Origin: Glandiceps talaboti
Taxonomy: Eukaryota > Hemichordata > Enteropneusta > Spengelidae
DNA length: 64,000 bases
Assembly: GCF_964340395.1 (NCBI RefSeq)
Contig: NC_135570.1
Coordinates: 1,526,001 to 1,590,000 of the forward strand
Reading direction: 5' to 3'
This document shows positions 41,587 through 55,600 of this stretch, in pieces. Position numbers and translations under genes: made by a program. Under the pieces are notes generated by a model that made no database searches, was not told the origin of the DNA, and saw nothing but the letters and a program-made list of their open reading frames with translations. Each line of letters starts with the position of its first letter. The first letter of the stretch is position 1.

Positions 41587-42798
41587 TGTAAAAGTACAAA
41601 CACACGTATCTCTAACAATCAAAACTGTATGTGAATTTATGTGGAATAAAACTTTTCCAAAATTGCATATATTAAAAGCTATATATTTTATAACACCAAC
41701 CTTAACAACAAAACAACATTAACCTTGTTTATTCGATTAAAAAAAATATTTAGTTTTTATAGAAGTCTGCTTTCTAATAGTGTCTCTGACAACGTTGTGT
41801 TGAGTTTGTAAACATTCCAAGAACATTCCAGTTCCTGTAAGTTAGCGTCGATTGAGGGCGCCTTATGTAGTATAGATATTGTGTTAAAAACTGATTTTTC
41901 ATGTTGATCTATTATTACAGTTATATGGTGCACGTGGTTAATGGAATGAAGTCAAATCGAAAAGACCTCCTGATTTCGAATGTAGAAAATGGTAGGTAGG
42001 CCAACATTTGTATACTATCAATCAAACGCACGATTGTGTAGACTTCAGACTACCAAACAAGTTTGACGGTCTGAGCATAGCCATAGACTACAGATGTCTT
42101 CCTTGTCTGTGCGTAGATGTTATTCTGGGCCAAGAGATTATACTTGATATCATTGGAGCGTACACACGCGGTTGATAAGGCATCCTTTACGTACCACTGC
42201 CCTGTATTTTCATGAGCTTTTAACAATATCGCTAGTGCTTATTACGTCAACCTTATAATCCCAATTTGTCTCCATCCATAACTTTCCAGCAATTTACAGG
42301 TCTCGTTGCTATAGCTACATAACCTTGATCACCATGCTATTGATTACTGTCCTCATCGACAGTGAGTACAATACTTTTATCCGCATAATATGATGAAACA
42401 TCCGCTCCAATGTTGTCCTAATCACTTTTAATAGTCCATAGTTTAACATACCAGTGACATGAAATCATTCTAGTGGTGATCTAATGACGCCAGATATTTC
42501 TTCTCTATAACTTTTGGAATGATGAAGTGCCTGTTTGAAAAAACGAACAATATTCCAATGACCGGTCGCTTAAACTAATTCTGATTCTAATTCTATTCAT
42601 GGTACACGATTTTAGTTCACCAAAATGTTAAATTGCTATCTGATAAATTTAAAGGGTCTTTCTAGATAAAATGTGTAATGTACTTAGATCTAACAAAAAC
42701 GATTGTGTGGTTCCGATTACGCTCAATTTTAGAATAGGTGGGGTAGGTAGATTTTTTTTAATTCTTTTTTATGTATTTTTTTTCATATGTGAGTGTCG
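41587..42798. other. No gene recognised; candidate zone for the missing last transporter exon
   Basis: Lies downstream of exon 17 in the direction of transcription. I could not find a minus-strand acceptor followed by a phase-2-compatible short tail and stop. Confidence 0.5.
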
Positions 42799-43062
42799 AG
42801 TTCAGGTAGTTATGTTTTCCATTGTTTTCCATATGGTCTCTGTGTTATTGGTTTCTTCTCATCAGATGTACAGCCATTACAGATTGGAAGAACAGTTTTA
42901 TATTGTCTTTTTAAGTTGATGCCAGTTTCCGCATTCACTATTTCTTGCGAAACTTCAAAATTTTCGCGATGTTTTTTTCTCGAATACATAAAAAGGTTTA
43001 GGGTTGGCGTGAAAAACTAGATGGGGTCGAGTAACTGGAACCAAACAATCTTTTTTAGGCCT
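42799..43062. mobile_element. Dispersed repeat family 5, copy 2
   Basis: Matches 25,820-26,092 from TTTTCCATTG to GTAACTGGAACCAAACA. Lies downstream of exon 17, where the missing last exon of the transporter should also lie. Confidence 0.85.
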
Positions 43063-43088
43063 CAGTATCATTTTTACAGTATAGTGAC

Positions 43089-43308
<220 letters not shown>

Positions 43309-43399
43309 TTATGTCTCTCTGTCTCTGTCTGTCTCTCTGTCTCTCTCTCTGTATTTATGTCACTCTGTCTCTCTGTGTCTATCTCAACAGCTAACTAAC

Positions 43400-43569
43400 C
43401 TTATTGGAATGAAAATGATGAGTAGAAATGGAAAGACCATTTTCATGTAGATAATTGAGGATATCCCAAACACACACAAAACAACAAGCTCAAGGAGTTC
43501 AATGAACGTGAACAGGTGCATCTTTCTCTGCGGTACTCGTCTGACGTAATGGCTTGGCGGGTACGCATT
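43400..43569 (-). CDS. SLC4A11-like: SLC4A11-like exon 17, penultimate exon
   Basis: Acceptor TTCATGTATAG and donor GTTAGT; 170 bp, phase 0 in and 2 out. It reads [20 protein letters not shown], then [48 protein letters not shown] is the family signature before the last membrane helices. The next residues (human: R-Y-I-L-L-P...) must come from one more exon, which I did not find. Confidence 0.95.
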
Positions 43570-46500
43570 CTATACATGAACAAATAAAGGAAAAGAAATG
43601 GAATGAGTTAATAACCACAACCCAAATACACCTGACAATGTTAAGGACACAACGCAACGTCTCCGACACAACAAAGACGATACACCTGGCAATTCCCCCA
43701 CGTGAAGGACACAACACAACGTCTTCGACACAAGATCTCCAACATCGCACACAATATTAATATACCTGGCAATTCCCATGTGAACAACACAACGCGATGT
43801 CTTCGACACAAGATCTCCAACATCGCACACAATATTAATACACCTGTTTTTCATCTGAAACACTTATATCTAAATCTGAAACACGAGGAAGATGGCGGAC
43901 AGAGAGAAAAGACCAGTGGCATGTTTAGCCATGATTTGATTTTAAACATTAAGAGCACGTTGAACTATCTTGGTCAACAAGTGGCTGAACAATCAAGAAG
44001 TGCATGGAGTATACGTTAGTGTTTACCATCGGGAGGCTCCGTTCGAGTGCTATCCAGGGATACCCGGTGTCAGTCTAATACGGACTCTGACTATCTGATA
44101 GGACTAATAACTCGGCCATGGACTTGTCGTCGCTGTGCAATCCGAGCAGGGAAGTTCTCGAGGATGGCATCGACCTTTTAACTTCTTGCCACAGGTAAGT
44201 TTTATGATTATTATTTTCTTTGTCCTGTCCCCATGGCAACGCAGTTTCGTGAAAACTACGTTAATATGTGGCAGATATGTCTATCCGAGCAGGGAAGTTC
44301 TCGAGGATGGCATCGATCTTGTCATTTCTCGCCACATGTAAGTTTTATGATACCATTATTTTTATCTTTGTTTTGTCCCCATGGCAACGCAGTTTTTTTA
44401 AAACTACGTTGATATGTGGCATATGTCAGTATTTGAAACATTTGATGTATTTAAGCACCAACATTCGCCTGTTATCTGTAGCTTCATACGTCCTGTAACT
44501 TGCAATGAATATTAGAGTTCTAGTTAAGAGCCCACTCGCCAAATTTGAAACTGTAATTTTTGATAACATATTTGTTCATGAGCGCGAAGTCATACACGCC
44601 ATACATCCTCAATTAATGTCTAATTAATCATATTAATCAATTTCTCAGGGTGAAATGTCCCTAATTGGCTTTCTAAGTTATCAGTCACTTTTTTTTCTAA
44701 ATGAAATCCTATAGGAAATAAGCAATACAGTTGACTGGTTACTATAGTTACCAAATTAACATAGACTTGTGGTGTCCAACACACTGGTATTTCCCCTGTC
44801 CAGAAATACATATATGATGACGTGTTCTTGTTTTAAAACATCTACAAGGTATTTATCATAAGATATCCGTCCGGGGAATATACAAATCTACATGTGCCAT
44901 GTTTTGTAATATGTGATGTGTAGGTAGGACGGTCGGTAAATCTACTCACCACCCGGCCCTCCATTCTTTTAAGTTAAACTTTGTAAACACAATATGATAG
45001 ACACGTGATTTGTGGCGTCACTATTCACTAACAGTTTTCTCTGTGAGAACTCATTTAAACAGCCGTTCCTTTAAACTGAAATGTTTGAGAGTAGTTTAGA
45101 AAGCCAGGTGTATCATCCTAAACTTAATGTCTGTTGTTTGATGTCAAAGGTCAATAATTACATATACGTACTTGTTCGGTGATGAAGAGGATGAGACGTT
45201 CAAAAAACTGGTTACCTATGAAGGACTGTATTGCTATAAAGATATAAACCCCTGCCAATACTGACATAGGGATGTATTGCAATGGTAACGGTAGGAGTAG
45301 AAATGACACACCCAGAAATACGTGTGCTATAATCAGCGTAAGTCTGGTTTCTCGCACTCTTACAATTCTAAAAAAAACAAGAAAAGAAAATGTATTTAAT
45401 AAGACATATAGCATTAGATTAATTTCTATGTTTCTAAACCTACCATATTGTACTTTTAAAACTATCCAAACAATTCCCCCAACATACCCAGCTATCTCCG
45501 TAACATTTTAAAATAAACAACTCACTTCTTATACAATCAAACCGTAGACACTAACACGAAAGTATAGTCTATGGTCAAACGAACAGAACTTTCTTAATTA
45601 TTAAGATGAGTCACAGTGTGTAATCTGACGTTTCATATTGTGTACATTGTGTTCTAAAAAGTAAAATCCAGGGTAATATAGACAAACGTTGCCAAGGTAG
45701 AAAGACTTTTTACATATGTGTATATAGTCTGTATTCAGACGCAGATTATATTTTGTCATATTCCTAAAAAAAAACTGAATTTAAATACTAGTTGTCTGCA
45801 AGTACATAACCTATAACATACAATCTAATAGTCATGTACAATGCACATACAGAACGTGCGCTACTCACTCACTGAGGATTCGAACACATAAAATATAATC
45901 TAGTCTTGACTTCATGGACCGTCCTGCGCACACCATGTTAATTCTATTGTAGTATTAATTTCAACGACAACAATAGCAAAAAGTCAAGACGACTGTTGAC
46001 AGTCTAACGTGTGTATAGTTAGATATCTATTGTCATGAATATACACCTTCTCTAGCTCTTACATTGTTTGTACGTAGCCGTAATTCACTCTTTCCTCCAC
46101 AACGGCCAGTGACCTGACATGCATAGGTGATAGTGGCACAATGCCATGCACCATTGGGAGTCCAAATATAGCAAATACCAGATTGAGAAGTCCACATAGT
46201 AGTAGGTCCCAGTGATACGAAGTGCCCTTCTTTAATCTGTGCAAAAGATAGACAATTTATGAATTTAAGACTTCGTAATCTAATCTTGAATCTGTGTAAA
46301 AAAAAAAAAGATACATGATATCTGAGTGTCTCTGTCTGTCTGTTTGTTTGTCTGTCTGTCTGTCTGTATGTATGTATGTATGTATGTCTGACTGTCTGTC
46401 TGTCTGTCTGTCTGTCTATCTCCGTGTCAGGTCCGCCTGTTTGTTTGTTTCTGTCAATCTGTCTTTCTGCCACTTTGTCTTTCTGTCTGTCCTTCCACCC

Positions 46501-49500
46501 TCTGTCTTTTTTTAAAACGAAACTGCAAGTTACACCTGAATGAATTGATGACTATAAAGAAATGTATAAGTTTACGATATCAGTAACATTATAGAATATA
46601 TTATAAACATTATGTACTATACACGTGTATTTAATCCAACTTACTTATTTTCTGGAGAATTAACTATTGAGCCTGTAATATTGTGTTCCATAAATACCAT
46701 CAAAGCGTGTGAAAGACCAAGACCTGTTGACGCTAACCAACCAGAATACCCAAGTTTACCATATTCCGGGATAGTAAACACATCGTTGTCCCCATGATAT
46801 GGAAATGGTTTCACTGTTAATAAGACCAGGATAGGGATTAAGAACTGACAAGGATAGGGATATTGGATTAAGAACTGACAAGGATAGGGATATCGGATTA
46901 AGAGCTGACAAGGATAGGCATATCGGATTAAGAGCTGACAAGGATAGGGACACCAGATTAAGAACTGACAAGGATAGGGATATTGGATTAAGAACTGACA
47001 AGGATAGGGATATCGGATTAAGAGCTGACAAGGATAGGGACACCAGATTAAGAACTGACGAGGATAGGGATATTGGATTAAGAACTGACAAGGAATGGGA
47101 TATCGGATTAAGAACTGACAAGGATAGGGATATCGGATTAAGAGCTGACAAGGATAGGGACACCAGATTAAGAACTGACAAGGATAGGGATATTGGATTA
47201 AGAACTGACAAGGATAGGGATATCGGATTAAGAGCTGACAAGGATAGGGACACCAGATTAAGAACTGACGAGGATAGGGATATTGGATTAAGAACTGACA
47301 AGGAATGGGATATCGGATTAAGAACTGACAAGGATAGGGATATCGGATTAAGAACTGACGAGGATAGGGATATCGGATTAAGAACTGACAAGGATAGGGA
47401 TATCGGATTAATAGCTGACAACGATAGGGATATTGGATTAAGAACTTACAAGGGTGGGGATTAAGAACTTGTAAAGTTACAGTAGCCTGGCCTTCAAATT
47501 TATCTGATTGGGAACTTCCCATGGATTTTGTTATCAATTATGTAAATGAAAAACTATAAAAGTGGGTTCCACTAGTGAATACAGGTATGAATTATTTGTG
47601 GTTTTTTTCCATTTTCTTGATTAAATGTTTTTGTCAAAGTTGGGGGGGGGGGCTTGCCAAGACACCCCTCCCTTGCAATGGTTGAAACTTGGGTGTATAT
47701 GTTTAACGAACACTTATATAGGCGGAGTGCCCATATATATGTATTATATACATAACGAATTAGTCATAAACAATAAATACTCACAGTGTACGTCTTTAAA
47801 ACAGTAAGTTGCGATAAACGACCATAAAAGAACACTTATTGCCAAAGCCTGGTTAGACAACAATTCTCGAGGTATTGTAGCTAAATACGGACTATTGGGA
47901 AAAAAGATAAGAAACTGACGTCATAAATACCTGAATACTTTAACATTTTCATTAATTTCATAATACTTAAGACAGTACGGTAAAGTATGGATAAATACAA
48001 ATACACAAATGAAAACTATCTGCTAGTAAAAACTAACTCAAATGGTTTATTTCCAAACGTCCTGACTGGCTTTTACTCTGTTAACACAGAGCATCGATCA
48101 GTACTAATGGGAGAACAGTTATCAATGCAAAGGAAATCTAAGGGGTGAAATCTCAGTATCGCTATGTGAAAATAGTTATATGGATAAATAGATAACCATT
48201 TGTTTCATAGTAATTACTAGTCTTCAAGTTACACTATTAATATGAAATTTTATGATGGGGGCTTGATATCAATTTACAGAATGGAAAATAAAGAACTATA
48301 CATATTATCATATTGATTTAAATTACACATTACATTTATCATAGATCTCTGTAGATCTGAGAGCCGACATGTACACTACAGGGTTTATGATTTAAATGTG
48401 AGATTCTTTATTCGTGTGACGTTTCCAGGATCGATGTTGTCTTGAGTTCAAACATATCTATGATGTGTAGTAATACCTATCCGTAATGATATCTCAGTGT
48501 GTGTTGTCATTTTCTATTAGGGTGTAATACAGTTTGAAAAAGTAATTAAAAGTTATCTACCGAGAAAAAACATCTTGTGCATCATGACGATATATCGAAA
48601 ACGGTTTCATTTTCAGCTTTACATTTTGTCAGCGAGAGATTGGGTATAAGGTGTATTTGTTGGCCAAGTTGTAGGAACTGTTCACACCTACAGGTCATAT
48701 GTAAATATTCTTTGCGAATATCAAATTGACTAGAAAGTAGAGTAAAAGTGACGGAAGATAAAATAATAATATTTCTTTACCTCCTTTTAAATCTAAAAAG
48801 AGTAATACCAATCCATGGCACGCCAATCATTAGTAAAACAAACAATATGCTGTTTTCTGGGTGACAAGGAATTGTCAAACATTTGTGTGCGTGATTTATA
48901 AGGGCGCCCTCTGTTGTTGTATTCGTAAATGTAATATTGACAGTGTCATTCGCATTGGTAATTGATATATTTGTTCCATCGTAAGCAGCTGTTGAAATAG
49001 TCTGTAGACACGTATAGTTTGTCTCAAAATCTGAAACGTAAAAACAAAGTTTATTTAAAAATTGACATAAATGTCAGCTGAGACATTCATACTGCTTAAC
49101 TTGATATCAACCAATCATTAAGATTTTTCATCAAGATTATCTCAAATCTATACATTTTAAATTCAAAAAAGAATTTCAAACAAATTCCTTTTGATGCCAA
49201 ACAAAATTGAATTAAATTCCTTAACTAAATAGAACAGTTTCCATCCTGTATGTTTGAAGGGAATACTCTAACGTTATAACACCTTATCTCTCAAACGAAA
49301 TTCATTTTTATCATTATATTAACAGACATAAGTTTCATATATTCTGTCATAGTTGAACTATACTAGCAGTTAACACTTTGCTAAGGTATTATGTCGTTCA
49401 CATACATATATACATGAGAATACTATTAAATGGAGGATATATATAATGCCTCCTTTCTCCATTAACGAAGACACCGTCGCTAGGTAGAATTGTACAGTTA

Positions 49501-52276
49501 GCTATGTGCCATGCCTTGAGGGAGGCAGGCAGGCAAGCAGACAGACAGGCAGACAGATAGATAGACTACAACAGAACTGTACATTACTTACTAGCAAGAA
49601 GTGCGTTTATTGCTTCCTTGATGAGAGTACAGGCTACAAACACGGTGAAAACTTCGTCAACAGATCTTGTCGACCACTTCATAAATTTGCTTACATCAAT
49701 AACAGCAAACAAAATAATAAACCCTGAGCTGAAAATTCCAATCGCGCCATAAGCAACATAAAAATCCCAACCCTGCTCTTGAGTCAGCATGTAAATAACT
49801 GAAAGGAAAAACGAGAGATGAGATTGCTTTATTGTTATCATTAGTTTGAAGGGGAACACCAATCCAGGAAATAAACATTTTCATAAGCTGTCATTTTGGA
49901 GTCATTCCACGATTTTACATCATCTTACGATTTCAGAGAAACATCAAGTTGATCTTCTTTGAAGGTATTCTATCAGGCTATCACACGTGCCAAACTGGCA
50001 ATATAAGTGCATGAGTCACTCTGTGCCTACGGCTGTATCAATGTATTGTCTACTCGAGATATTGTACACACAATGTAGTCAGTCACGTGTAGTATGACTT
50101 CTGACGTTAACGTAATGAAGCTCATTTCTCTGGTAATAATTGGGCTAACTGGCAATATTTCATAAATAGAAACAAGAAAAAACTGTCATACCTTTAGTAA
50201 ACAGAGCTAGCGGTGCAGATGTTGCCACAACCATTAGAGGTTGACCACCGAATATACCACAGACTAGACCAGCTATAACTTGACCAGCTAGAGCTTTCCT
50301 GACTCCTGCAGTACAAATATAATAACATATTAAACTTGAAAGCTGCACTATCTGCAAGATACTGGAACATTTATTGAAACTGTTTTATTAGATAACTCGT
50401 AAGATTAGTTCACTATGAGATGTATTTGATCCCTTGTGGGTAAACACATTTATGTGGTACTCATATCCAATCAATTGGATTTTGGGTCCGCACTTAAAAA
50501 TCAACGCCCCGATGAATCAAGATTTCAACTCATTAGTATACTTCTTATAGATGAAATAGACCTCTAAATGATTTGGCATATACAATGTATTTTAAACTAT
50601 AATACCTCAGTTACAGCTAGTGCACATTTAATGGTGTAACCAAGGCATCGAAGTAGGATGTACATGTACAGTGTGGTGACACGTGTAAGATTTGTACGGG
50701 TCATCTCGTTATTACGATCTCTGACAAAATTGAGTTGTGAGTGATTTCTTGGCCACTCACAGTATGACAATGACCCGAAATAGACCTAAACGTAGACTGA
50801 TAATGAATCTAGTTGTCATCGTATTGGGAATGACAGATAGGAAAATTGTTTATAACGCCACCGTCGATCACAAAAGGCAGTTCATTCATATTCCTTAAAT
50901 CTACGTCTTCTTAATCTCGCAAAGGAATGAAAACTAAAGTAAGTCACGAACTGACTTGAGCAACAAACGGCATTTCAGACATACAGACGGCAACGGTCTG
51001 ATAGGGGATTAACATTCCAAACAACATCATTGTATCATACTAGTTTGCAAAACGGCGCCATTTTGTGTCAAATGGAATTACAATCAAAACTGACATTAAT
51101 GTTGAGCTATATCGAAATTTTGACCCGAAACAACAATTTTCTTTCGTAAATGTTATATTCTAAATGTATATATTACATATTATACCATGCATAAGCAAAA
51201 AGTATGGAATATATACCCTGGTCGTTCTACGCCACGACAACGTGTGTCTATGTCATTGGTTCTGCTGTGTTCGAAATACGAGTAAAAACGCTCAAAATTG
51301 CCATTACTTTCCCCGATCTTTTTATTTATACTACTGGCGATGGTATAATAATAATTATTATTCACCAATATTTTTATTCATTCAGCCTGAAAATACGGTT
51401 GCCACTACTCGTCTAGCGACTCGTATTGACTAGGGCCCCTTAGGTCAATCGTATTTTCCTTGGCTGAACGAAGAACATTATTGGGGTAAAATCTAATTAT
51501 TTGCTCTATAACAACATATGGTGAATGGTTGGTATATTTCCAATTATAGGGGAATATTTTAAGTTAACTTTTAGATCGTCGTTATTTTTCAATAAAACCA
51601 TTCTAACACAACGTCGAACACGTGTTAGCCACGACAGCTATACTACTCGGATTTCATTATGGAAAGTATTTCTACAGGATAAAATAACATTGACAACTTA
51701 GGTTAATCACTCTCAACCTTTTATCAAGGTCGATTCATTCGTTAAAAAAGAAACATTGAAGTGCTGCAATTATTGTGTTATAACTATTCAATGTGTTTTA
51801 ATGAAGGGGCAACATCTGGAAACCCTGCGTTTCTTTAACAGGAGTTGCCCGAGGGAATGACTAGACTATAAGTGGATCTACCAATTTTATGCAATTTAAC
51901 GAGTCAATACACAGAAACACCTGGGTGGTATTCGCTTCATCAGTATCAATGCTACTAATTGTGGGCTAACTGAATTAGTTTATATCTTGAGAGCCAAATA
52001 TTTATCTGTTCAGCAAAAATGAGAAAAGAAATTAGTTCATACATCCTTTTTAGTATAGCAGCGGATATTATAATTATCCATAGTAACACAAATGTTTGTC
52101 TCGAGGGAAGAACTGGATTTGAATTCAGAAGATAATGATGGTAAATATACTATTAATGAAGGCTGGTTATTAATGCTTAGAATTTTGATAGCCATGAACC
52201 ACCGAATAAAGGTAGCAATTATAATACATTATCATTGTATTAAGTACGTTTACACGTTCCCTTGCAACACTGCTCA

Positions 52277-52350
<74 letters not shown>

Positions 52351-52561
52351 AACCTTCTATATCCGTGTGCTTTCCTGCCTACCTCTGTCAACCAGTCAGT
52401 CAGTCAGTCAGTTCAGTCAGTCAGTCAGACAGTTCAGTCAGTCAGTCAGTCAGTCAGTCAGTCAGTCAGTCAGTCAGTCAGTTCAGTCAGTCAGTCAGTC
52501 AGTCAGTCAGTCAGTCAGTCAGTCAGTCAGTCAGTCAGTCAGTCAGTCAGTCAGTCAGTCA

Positions 52562-52620
<59 letters not shown>

Positions 52621-55600
52621 GGTCTGTCTGTCTGTCTGTTTGTCTCTGTACCTTTATCTGTCTGTCTGCCTGCCTACATTTGCATAAATGCCTATCTTTC
52701 TCTCTCTCGCTCTCTCTCTCTCTAAAATGTACGCGACAATTGTTGACAAATTGATAAGGTGTTTTCATTCTATAAAGCGAATAATCAAATATTGACAAAT
52801 ACTATCATTAGCAGTGTCAGATAAAAGGCAACATGAATTTATTGAATTGTTGATGAAGGGGGTTGTATATATGACCTCTATATAAGACTCGAGTCACATT
52901 TCTGATATGTAAATGAGTCTACTACGTAATTATATAAATTAGCATATATAAGATAGATCACCAAGTGTTGTTGACTTGTATGACAGTAGATTGCAGAAAA
53001 GGGTACAGACAGTAGCTATCTCACAAGTTGACTGTTGGCCAAATTCACTCATGATTGCAAAACGAAATGAAGTAAAGTTTATGCATCACGTTAACGTTGT
53101 ATAATATAGATTATAATTATACAATGCACAAGCTAAGTTTAAAAAAATAGGGAATTTATAGCCTGGTCGTTCTACGTCATGACAACGAAGGTCTACGTCA
53201 CGACAACGCGTGACTACGTCACTGGTTCTGCTGTGTTCAAAATTTGTCAAAATTGACATTACTTTACCCGATTCTTCTTTGATATTATAATTCTTCAATA
53301 TTTTCCTTCATTCAGCTGGAAAATACTCGTGACCTATGGATTTTGTCACTACGATTCGCTTGACTAATAACTCGTAGTGACACCCCCCCCCCACCCCAGG
53401 TCATTCGTATCTTCCTTGGCTGAACGAAGAAAAGTAAGGAATAAAATTTAATTATTACTTGTGAAAAGGGGTACGGACAGTACCTAAGCCTATCTCACAG
53501 GTTTACTGTTTCCCTTTCAAATTAATTAGACACAATTCCTTCATAATTGTAAAAGTAAATGATCTAAAGTTCAGATTTAACGTACATTTCAGAAAGTGGT
53601 GAATTTCAATAGTAGCCTTATCAGAATAATTATTGTAATTTGTAATTAATTCTTACCGATATGGTGATTGGTGTTCTTGTCGTTCAATACACCCAATGAT
53701 AGTGTAAATAGTAAACAGGAAAAATACAGAAAGACGACGGTTGTTACCATGACTCCAACTGTACTCAAACCACCACTGATACCTAAAAATATAACAAACA
53801 CAAATATAATTACAATCAAACATAACTTGATATAGGGATACACAAAGTCCATCCTAACGCCTACTTCAAGCAAGAATCGGGAAAGTGTTATATCTTTTTG
53901 AACGAAAACGCGTTCTGAAATCATCCTGTCCAACATCCGTCTACAGGAGGTCTCATGAACCCTCCGAAGCTCTGCTGACTTTTGTTTTCGCGTTAGTGCA
54001 CTTAACACTGTAGCATTTCCCATCCTTCGAGTAAAAGCAAAATCCTTATATCTGAGGTCGAAGCGTAAAATGGAAGATGTTATACATTGTAGTAGGGGAC
54101 TGATGTATATTCCCACTGCCTAAAGGTCGACCTCTAAATGCACTATAAAAGTCTATTTTTTAATTCTAATGTCGTTTTACTTTCATCAATTAATCCTCTC
54201 AGGCAGGTGTTTGCCAAATATGAAGTCCCGTGTCCTACTTTGGTTATGATGGATGCGTTTTTCCTTTCACTTCATCTTGCAAAGGGTCCATTGGTTTAAG
54301 TGATGTGCATTATACTCTATACGATGTACTAGTTTCATTGTATATGAATACGTGGGTGGATATGTTTATCTTACCGTCTTCGAAATCACTTCTGTAGTGG
54401 CGAATACGTCGCTTTACATCCTCTCGTATTCCTTTGAAAAAAGTACATCGTTTTCTCTGTAAAAAAATGGATCGCGAAGACATGTAAAGATGATACATTG
54501 CCTCTAGTTTATATCTATTATTAGTCATGGTAATGGCAATTTACAACAAAAACTCCATTGTAATATCGTTACAATAGACACAGATTAGAACTAGCAAGAT
54601 GATAGATGTGAAAGTGTTCTAGTCATTGAATAGTGTAATTAGGACGGGTAAGAGAAGGAGAGTGTATATACAAAAACTTGAAATGACAAAAGTTCGTACT
54701 TTTAATCTAAATGTTCTAAATTATTCCCGGCAAATCATGACGCTGTCTCTGTGAATTTTAATCGCTATATAAATTATTATTATGTTTGGTGTTAATGTTT
54801 TACCGAACTACTTAACCAATATTTTACAGAAGGAAATTCATAGCTAACTTATCATAGACATGTTGCCGGTTCCAAGATGCATTGCGGGTCTCTCTCCATA
54901 TTGTGTACGTGCTGAGGGGTTTACACGCGCTACTCAGGGTATGGTTGTCACCTGACCGTCTCCTGGGTTCAGCCGTAAAATCCCTCTCTATCATTGATGG
55001 CGTTTAGTCTTTGTTCTATAAAATCACTCGTTATCAAAGAGGTCAACATGTCTTTCCAACATTTCCTGATAAAATTTTTATTTCACATGTAATAAAGACA
55101 AACAAGACTAACTGTAACAACAGAAAAGCCGCCTTTCGCGCAATGCATCTTGGAACCGGAAAATCGACTATTTATTATTTGCTACCTCTGCAACATCACA
55201 AATGCCAGTGTATAAATACACAATTTATAGCAATGTTTAAATGAATCTTTATCAAATAACAAGCTAAAGTAAAGCCGCAATATAAAATGAGATAACGGGG
55301 TGAAATAAAGGCTAATGTACATTTTACTGTGAATTGGTCGATATGTTCGTACATCGTTGTATTTAAAGTATATTGCTTGTTAAAATGTCGACGGGATCTA
55401 AATCCGTTGAATGGAAAGATCCTACTTACTGTGTCTGCCTGGTGAAATGGGTTGCTTTGATCATTTTGGCTTTCTCTTCTTCGCACTACGTTTCGCACGT
55501 TGCGATTGTCTGAAAGTTCATCGACTCTTGATTGTAGAATCTGCAGAACACATAGTAAGAAATATTCTTAAAAGTACATAAATGTACAGTCTTGATGATA

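Noticed and set aside
42334-42361. Plus-strand ATG with a signal-peptide-like start and GTGAGT donor (MLLITVLID)
   Set aside because: Nine codons only, and no following exon could be found; chance is a sufficient explanation.
44620-44811. Candidate for the transporter's missing exon
   Set aside because: It lies between exons 16 and 17, which already join in phase, and shows no SLC4 similarity.
49506-49727. Plus-strand 73-codon frame
   Set aside because: It is the antisense shadow of exon 11 of the transporter.
52092-52754. 220-codon open frame in intron 9
   Set aside because: Made mostly of CA, CAGT and CTGT arrays; the first 65 residues show no domain or splice support.
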